DNA from: Auricularia sp. M13
Taxonomy: Eukaryota; Basidiomycota; Agaricomycetes; Auriculariales; Auriculariaceae
Assembly: GCA_037042915.1 (NCBI GenBank)
Contig: CM073199.1
Span: 806,001-870,000, forward strand
Direction of reading: 5' to 3'
DNA: 64,000 bases
This document shows, piece by piece, positions 57,063-64,000 of this stretch (its first letter is position 1; every line of letters starts with the position of its first letter). The position numbers and the translations under genes are program-made. The notes beneath the pieces are model-generated. The model had not been told where the DNA came from. It saw only the letters and a list, made by a program, of their open reading frames with translations, and made no database searches.

Positions 57063-60000
57063 CGAGGTGCGAGAGACAGGAATTGGGCGTTTGGAGGCGT
57101 GGAGGTCGTGAGGAACGGTGTCGAGAGGCTTGCTGGAGACACGAAACGGGCTCGGGCACGATGAGAGGCAAAAACCTGTATTGACGCTAACTAATGGATA
57201 TGTGCCCGTTGTTGTACCAGACAACACGAACAGTGAAATTGGGCTGAATAGGAAGCGGGCGAAATCTGCGCGGACGATGGGAACCGCGTCGAGCACAAAG
57301 CTTCGACGCGTGGTAGACGTCGCGAAAAACGCATTGGAGCAATTTTTGGCGTGCTCTGCGACGCATTGGCGCCGGTGCGGTGGGGCTGGACGCGGTCGGT
57401 CTCCTGCGGCGCTGTGGAGCAGTGGCGGCGAAAACAGATGAAATCGACTCACCGGCGACGAACCGAGCAACCGCCAGACATGCAATTTGGACGCAGCGGC
57501 TGGTGACCATGGGCGAGGTCGGGGCCGAAATTTCTAGTCGCCACGAGCAGATCTCCCCCCTCGTCGTTGGAGGCCGCGGCGAGCAAGAACTTCGATATCT
57601 CGCGAACCGCGCAACGCCCGGGCTTGACGCGCGGTATGCAAGCATGTTGGGCGTCGTCGAGCACGATGGCCAGCGCGCTTGACGCGTCCCACAGCCAGAT
57701 CTGCACGCAATGATCAGCAAGTGTCGCCGTCGCTGCGCACGTCAACAAGCAACGCACATCGAAAATAGATGTCGTCTCCAGCTAGGGACATTGAATCGAG
57801 CTTTCTGGCCAATCGCGAGCGCAGGACGAGGCCTGCGGCGTTGGGAGCGGCAAAAATCGTTAGCGACGAAAATCAAAAAGTCGTGCCACTCACGAAGCGC
57901 CGGTCCTGCGCACGCCGCACGTGGCGGGAGGATGGATTGGGACCGTCTGAGGTAGTCCCGGGTGACGGAACGAGCGCCCTACGCGAAACGTTTCTGCGAG
58001 AGGGTCAGCGCCGGCGGGAGAAGAAAGCGAGCTGCGCGCGCGGCCGTGAAGCGCAGCGAGCAAAGCAACGTGGATTTGCAACCCACATCGCTACGCCCAA
58101 TCTCACGCGTCACGAGGACGTGTCGCGCTCAACGTGCCGCTCGCCGCGCGCGGAATGGCGGGAGACATGAAACGGACCATGACTCACCAAGCGCCGGTCT
58201 CCACGCTTTAACGCGCGCCGTTCTGACGCGGCCGTGGGTGGTTGATGGCGGTCGACGCGGGAAACGATGAGCGGCAGCCTGCACGAAGAATTGTGGGCGT
58301 TCTTGTGAGCACCGGCAGCGACAAAGCCAAATGGTAGCGAACTCACCAGCCGCTAGCTCACCCGACCCTCGCAGGGCATGCGCGTGCGCAGGTGTGACCT
58401 CGGAATCGATGATGACGGGAACATAGTTGATTCCTGCAGCGGGAGTGTCAGCCGCGGCGTCACAGGCGAGGAGCGAGCACGGACCGTAACCACAGTGCGA
58501 CGGCGATGACACTGCTCCCACATCATGCGCTGGTCCACGTCCACATCGCCAGCAAGAAGTCCGGCCGCGGCGTCGACACTTGCGGGGCGATGACTGCGAC
58601 GTCTGCGCTGAGGCTGGGCGGCGCGCGGACGCTGGCGGAAAAGCGCGGGTCCGCGCGGGCCTCAGCAGCAGCGTCGGTATCTGGATGCTGCACCGCGACG
58701 CGAGTGGAATAACGCGCGTATCTACTCGCAACGTAATCAGCAACGGGCCGCGCTGCGGGTTGAACGAAACGGCGCACTTCGAACGCAACGTCCAAAAAAA
58801 GCCGCGGCGCGTGCTCGTCCGCCTCAGCGGTTGCCGCAGCAGCATTGACGCGGGGCATGTCCAGGATAACAGAGAGTGTAAATATGAGCATCGTAATCCT
58901 GGAGGCGTCGTCAGCGATGAAGACGGCGGCGGGAGAACGAAATGCGTACCTCAAAGACGACCTCCAGCGTTTGACGACGCGCAAGCCCGTGCAGCTCGAC
59001 GGCGCACAGCCCTGTCTGTGTCGTCGTGTCCTGCGAGAGCTGCAAATGGATCTGGTTTGATGGGAATGACTGGACGACGCGTCAGTCGGCGGAAACATGG
59101 TGAGAACGAGTTCACTCACCTGGAGAACTACTCCAACTCGCGTGCGGCGTGCACGTTCCCGCAGTATGTCATCACTTAGCCGGGTCAATTCACGCTCAGC
59201 TTATCGTCTGCTTCGGCGTCTCCTTCTGGGACTCGACAGTTCTGCTGAACCGCGAGGCTGGCGGAACTGCCGCGAGCATCTCGTGCGGAACTTGAAAGGA
59301 AGACAAATGTCAGCAAAGGTCATAGCGGCACGAAGCGCGACGACGACTGAGACGCACGCGGGACAGTGACTGTAAAGTGCACTCTGGATGTGGGTATTGG
59401 AAACAGCGTGTCCCGGAGACGGCACCGCCGACTGAAAGTCGCGGTCACGGGGCTCAGTGCTCACGCAGCCGCGCTAGCGTCGCGGCATCGCCGCGAAGCC
59501 AGTGCAGCGAGATTGCATGACACTGGTCACATCATCCCATTGAATGCGTTGAAAAAGAAAAGAAAATGGACGGGGGGGAGGGTGCAATAGCAAACGCACT
59601 CACGTGACCCCTCGGCGTCGCGAGTGCGGGATTTGAATGCAGCGGGCTGCGCGTACCGATCAGCGTGAGCAATAGCGGTTGAATGAACCACTGACCGTAG
59701 TGTTGCTCGTTGACACTGGTTTTTCAGCGGCGGGCGATTCTGGCGAGGATGGCGGCGGGAGGAAAGCCGGTGTCGTCGGACTTGAAAAACGACGGCCAGG
59801 TCGACGCTGCCGCCGACGGGAAGGAGGGAACGCGGATGGCGACTTCCGTGCGTTCGGTATCGTTGTAAGCTCTTCCGCGGCTCTCTGCCTGCTGTGGATG
59901 AAGAAACGAGCTCAGAGGAATGGCAACGATGTACTGGGCGGTTACTCACACTGCAATTGCGAGTTCAGATCGCCATGGCAGGCGTATAGGACTTGGACGT

Positions 60001-61730
60001 TATGAGTGCGTGAGGCTCTGCGCCGGAGGTTAGCAAGGGAATGGGATAGATAGTGGAATCGGATAGTGTGGAGGAACAAGTGGTCTTGGGTAGCGCCCCG
60101 AGAGCAGCAAGCGGGACACGAATGAAGAAGGTAAACACTCACAGCGTGTCAACGTCAGCAATAGGCAACAGAGTGCATCGTCCGGTAAAACCTCAAGACT
60201 TGAAGAATGCGTGCAGGTGCTGGGCGCGAGCAGCGTAGAGCCAAGGTGACGATGGGGGCGACAGAGTTGAGGTTTCCAGCGCGGGGCATTTATCTAGAGG
60301 AGATGAAAGGCAGCGCCTGTTCGCAAAAAATTCGTTCTCCGATGACCAACCGCGGCGGTGCGTGGGCTTCGACGAGTTAAGCGAGCCATTCAATCTTAGC
60401 CGAGGTGCAGCCACCGGCGGTTCGTCTCGTCATCCCGCCGGCTTTCTCACGCTCTGGCAGGATCGACATGAGTCGCCAACGATTCGTTTTTACGCCCTGG
60501 AATATGCGCATGACGCAGTGAACCCTGGAGAGACGCCCTCAAGTCTGACACCAACTTCAACCCGAGCTTGCGGTGACTACGGGACGCACAAGATCTGCAG
60601 CCGCAACATTCAGTTGGTCTATGAACTGAGAATGCGACGGGACGCGCGGATCCTGCGTTTGCGGTGCTGAACGCACTGTAGCACTGAGCTCGAGCATGAA
60701 ATTGCCCTGCAAGTTTCGCAAATGAAGCACCTGCAGAGACGAGTTTAAACACCCCACAAGGTGACGCAGTACAAGAAAGGCGGGGAATCTCGCCTGATTT
60801 ACATTTGTACAACTGAGTCGCGTTGCTGGAACGCAAAGGCATATTCTTTCGAGCCTGAAACCGCTCTACAAGTCTCGCAGTAAAGCAGCAGCATATACAA
60901 GCGTGGAGCACCGCAAAAAGCGACACGGTACAAGAAAGTTCGCACGATTTACAATGGGACTCTGTCTCGAGTCGGTTTTCGCGCATTGAACAAGAAGGCA
61001 AACTTTTTTCGGCTGAGAACTATTTCGGCGGACATCCCATAACATGAGAGCATATACTAGTCACTAATATGTCACGTGATCCTTTTTCGCCCGCGGAAAC
61101 GAGTGGAAATGCTGAGACTTTGACCGGGCGAGGAGCGTTCCGCGGGACTTCGGCAGAATGCGGTATCCGTGAGTTCTGCGCAATCGACCTCGAACACCGG
61201 CCGTCGACCCACCTACGTGCGGCATCGCATCACCAATCGGTGTATTACTCAGTCTGCGTGCGTCGCACGACGTTTTCCAATCGAAAAACATGCGACGGAA
61301 GGCCGTGAGGCGCAGCGCGCGTAACTCGTCCAAATCTGCATTCCGCGCAAAACGACTCGTTCCACCGGCGGTCTAGAGCCGCAACGCTAATTGACATGCA
61401 TGATGTGATGCGAGAAGCACGGGGCGTGCTTGGAAACGCGCCGCTTTGGATGGGGTGAGAGATAGCAGGTCGGACGAGGTCTGCGGTATAGGGGAGTATA
61501 GGGGCCCCTCCCCCCTCAGCCAACCACGTAGAGTCTTACAAGGTCACGTGACACGTTTATGTGCGAGGGATGGAGGGGAGAAAATGAGAGGGCGGCGAGA
61601 AATTCGCGTTGGACGGTCGGCGGCACCGGAAGCGAGCCCAGCGCCCCAACGCCGCGCACCGCACCAGACCTCGCTTCCGCCCATTCAACGGCTATGATCA
61701 GCTGCGGGTATACATTTTATTGTGTATCAG
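57063..61730 (-). other. Unit 4 spacer with exon-like minus-strand frames, subtype II
   Basis: This is nearly identical to the unit 3 spacer. The frame at 57449-57757 is open for 102 codons here (a Trp codon replaces the stop found in units 1-3) and contains REISKFLLAAASNDEGG. The frame at 58523-59188 has 221 codons. The RRWRTRFNEQHFGKWF exon is interrupted as in unit 3. The gene identity is unknown. Confidence 0.3.
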
Positions 61731-61805
61731 TTGGCCGCTGACTCGTGTACGGCGAAGGAACGGCCGAGAATGCGGCTTTGCTCGCCGGAAGGGTGGTTGA
61801 GCAGG

Positions 61806-61813
61806 TATAAAAG
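61806..61813 (+). promoter_or_regulatory. TATA box, unit 4
   Basis: TATAAAAG lies in the same context as in the other units, so a fifth synthetase copy with the same upstream promoter is expected just beyond the window. Confidence 0.7.
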
Positions 61814-61839
61814 CCACGCCCAAGTCTTCAGTGAGCCTC

Positions 61840-63850
61840 ATTCCCCTCCCTTGCTCTTCTCCTTCCATTTTGCCTCCTTTGACGCGCTCTCGCTCGACCT
61901 CCTCGCTGTCAGCTGCGCGCCACCGTGCACGTCGTTAGTCTCGGCCAGCAACGTTCTGCGACATCGCCCCTGACGGTGAGTGCGAGCATCTCTCTGTCGT
62001 TTTATCGCTAATACTATTTGCAGCTATCATTCTCCCGCCTCGTGCCATCTTCGACCGTGAGCGGCACTCATGCATGCAATCATCGCAGGAGTCCGGGGTA
62101 TCCCGCAACGCGCCTTGAAACGGTACATCTACCATCCCGCATCCTCATCGCACCCGGACTGACGCCGCCTCTGCCGCAGATTCTCACGCCTATGCACGCG
62201 CCGTGCAAAATGCCGACCCTGCCGAACGGTATGTCAATTGATTTTGTACTGGGCGTTTGAGCTGCGGCTGACCGCGATCTCGCAGCTTCTTGGCTATTTC
62301 GTTCCTGCATGATCGTCCCGTTACGCTGCTCACAACAGGTACGTCAGCCCGTCTTGCAGCGCGTTTCACCGACTTGACTCACCACCGCGTTCCCAGGCTT
62401 CCGAACTGCTGACCGTCTGGCCGTCGACGCCACCGATCGTTGCCCATTCCGTCTGTGCGCGCCCAGCGTCCGACTTGTCGCACGTCTGCACCGCTACCGC
62501 ATACTTTGTAAGTAGCGGCTGCTGTTGCCATCGCCGCCAATTCGCAGACTGACCCGATCGTAGGTTCTCCGCGTCTCTCTCTTGTATGACCATCGCGGTA
62601 CGCTGCTCGTCGAGTATGTCACATTGCCCTCTGCTCCGTCACGATAGTTCTGATCACGCCCTGCGCGACTAGGCTGCCGACCGTTCGACCCGTCGCTCTC
62701 GGTCGAGTTTCGCCGCCGCCGCCGCTGCGAAGCCGTGCACTCCAACGCTGCCGAACCGCTCATCCGTTGCTTTCGGATAAGTAGCGGCTGTTGTTGCTGT
62801 GAGTTCGATCGTTTTCGCATTTCAATTCTGTACTGACCACGATCGCGGTGCTGCAGAATCCTCGGCCATCGGTCCTGTATGACCATCGCAGTGCGCTTCT
62901 GAAGAAAGGCATGTTGATTCGTTCATTCAGCGCGTCTGGCCGTTTATTTTTCTAGGCTACCGAACGGCTGGTCGTCCGTGCAGTTTGGTATAGACCGTGG
63001 TTCTCACTAGCTGCCGTCGTCCTCCCAACATGGCGCTCACCATCCGTTGCGCCGTCGAGAGGCAGTGCTGCGCTTACGGTACGTCACGTCGTCGAGCACG
63101 TCGCTGACCATTCCATATCTTCTCTCTCTCCAGAATCTTTCCGAGCAGCAGCAGTCGAGAACCTGGCGCTCAAGATCAACATCCGGCCGTGCTCTCTAGC
63201 GGCAGTGGTGCTGTAGGCACGCTGCTCTCGCACTTTTTCCGGTACGTCACGTCCGCGCCGTACGACGAGGCCACCGCTGACCGTTTATTCGATTTTCTGT
63301 TCAGATCGTGTCCGCAAGAAATGACTACACAACCTAGCGCTGAAGATCAACACGCTGTTGCGCTACCGAACGGCCAAAGAGCTGTCTGCGTATCTTGAGG
63401 GTACGTCGCGTCGTCTTTGCCGTTCTACGGTCCAGTTTTTTTCCCTTCTAGATCTTTTTCGCGCAGCGCCTGGGTACGTCCACGTCGTCTGCGCGTTGCT
63501 GACCGTCTGAAGTCTGATCGCAGCCCGCGGACGCCGTCATTCTGTCGCGGCGCCGAACGGCTGCGACCCTGACGATGGCTTCCGTCGGTCGCGTCGGAGT
63601 CGATGGATTTGTTCGATGACAATTCCTTCCTTTTGACCGAATCTGCGGCGGGCGCGTTCGACAACCTGGCGCTCAAGATCAAGACCGTTCATGTGCGTCG
63701 AGTCGTCTTTGCTTGACAAGCCGCAGGCTCTGACGTCCTGCTCATCTTCAGGCGGCCATGCAGCGGACGTGTGCGCCAAAGTGGAATGCCGCGCTGGAGA
63801 AGTCAGAGGCACTTGCGAGGAGTCGTGTCGTCTCTTGTACATATTTACTG
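61840..63850 (+). other. Unit 4 plus-strand spliced-looking transcript region
   Basis: This is equivalent to 52414-54425 with only a few base differences (for example one extra G and one extra T in runs near 63400-63440). It leads towards an unseen fifth synthetase copy. Confidence 0.35.
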
Positions 63851-64000
63851 TACTGTAATACCATCAGCAAGGTATCCATAGATCTTCAAGGCAACTTGCT
63901 CAGCAGGCCTGGGTAGTGCAACTGCCAGCTCGTCTTGAATACGGATTGCACAAGGGGGCGCGGGCGGGAACAGGTGGGCATATATTGGCGCTACGGCGCA

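Larger units (their letters stand above)
54587..64000 (+). repeat. Tandem array unit 4 (cut by window end)
   Basis: This unit is subtype II like unit 3 and is longer (9428 bp between equivalent points), mainly because synthetase intron 3 is 325 nt instead of 200. The window ends within about 15 bp of where unit 5 should begin, and the sequence up to the last base still matches the leader of unit 4, so the array continues. Confidence 0.95.

Noticed and set aside
26660-64000. Array as a satellite, CRISPR array or rDNA-like repeat
   Set aside because: The repeat unit is 9.3 kb with spliced protein-coding exons and no ribosomal RNA signatures or short spacer-repeat pattern.

Overview
This window looks like nuclear DNA of a filamentous basidiomycete, probably an Agaricomycete. 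The genes have many exons split by 42-66 nt GT-AG introns. They include a mitochondrial manganese superoxide dismutase, a tandem F-box gene pair, an aspartic-protease-like gene, a Ty3/gypsy chromovirus-type retrotransposon and a eukaryotic histidyl-tRNA synthetase with an alternative mitochondrial start.

Positions 1-9300: no confident gene lies before 2304. A clean five-exon SOD2 follows (2305-3215, +). Converging on it are two tandemly duplicated F-box/leucine-rich genes on the minus strand (3734-5592 and 6014-7893). The second copy carries a frameshift. Just upstream of it sits a 732 bp transposase-free element (8059-8790) with perfect 24 bp inverted ends and TA flanks, that is, a Tc1/mariner-pogo-type MITE.

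Positions 9300-25810: one atypical pepsin-family (A1) gene starts at 9308 and ends at 25808. It has been blown apart. A 183 bp piece of it is duplicated (10206-10388 and 23265-23447). Between the copies lie a young, apparently whole Ty3/gypsy element (10389-22134; LTRs of 754 and 756 bp; 5 bp target duplication TTCTG) and about 1.1 kb of unclassified, partly GGC/CAG-rich DNA. The 3' half of the gene keeps the second catalytic motif, the typical pepsin C-terminal strand and an unusual Gln/Ser-rich tail of nearly 300 residues.

Positions 26660-64000: four head-to-tail copies of a unit of about 9.3 kb, running on beyond the window. Each unit opens with a histidyl-tRNA synthetase gene whose seven exons all keep reading frame and catalytic motifs, but whose recognisable similarity stops at the same point inside the anticodon-binding domain in every copy. 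The rest of each unit is about 4.8 kb with exon-like minus-strand frames that are decayed differently between copies, a strong TATA promoter, and about 1.9 kb of plus-strand spliced-looking modules leading into the next synthetase copy. Units 1-2 form one subtype and units 3-4 another over a roughly 1 kb patch and several indels. This recent amplification of a truncated synthetase is the most unusual feature of the window.

No database search was possible. Exon models are read by eye from splice signals, phase and family motifs.
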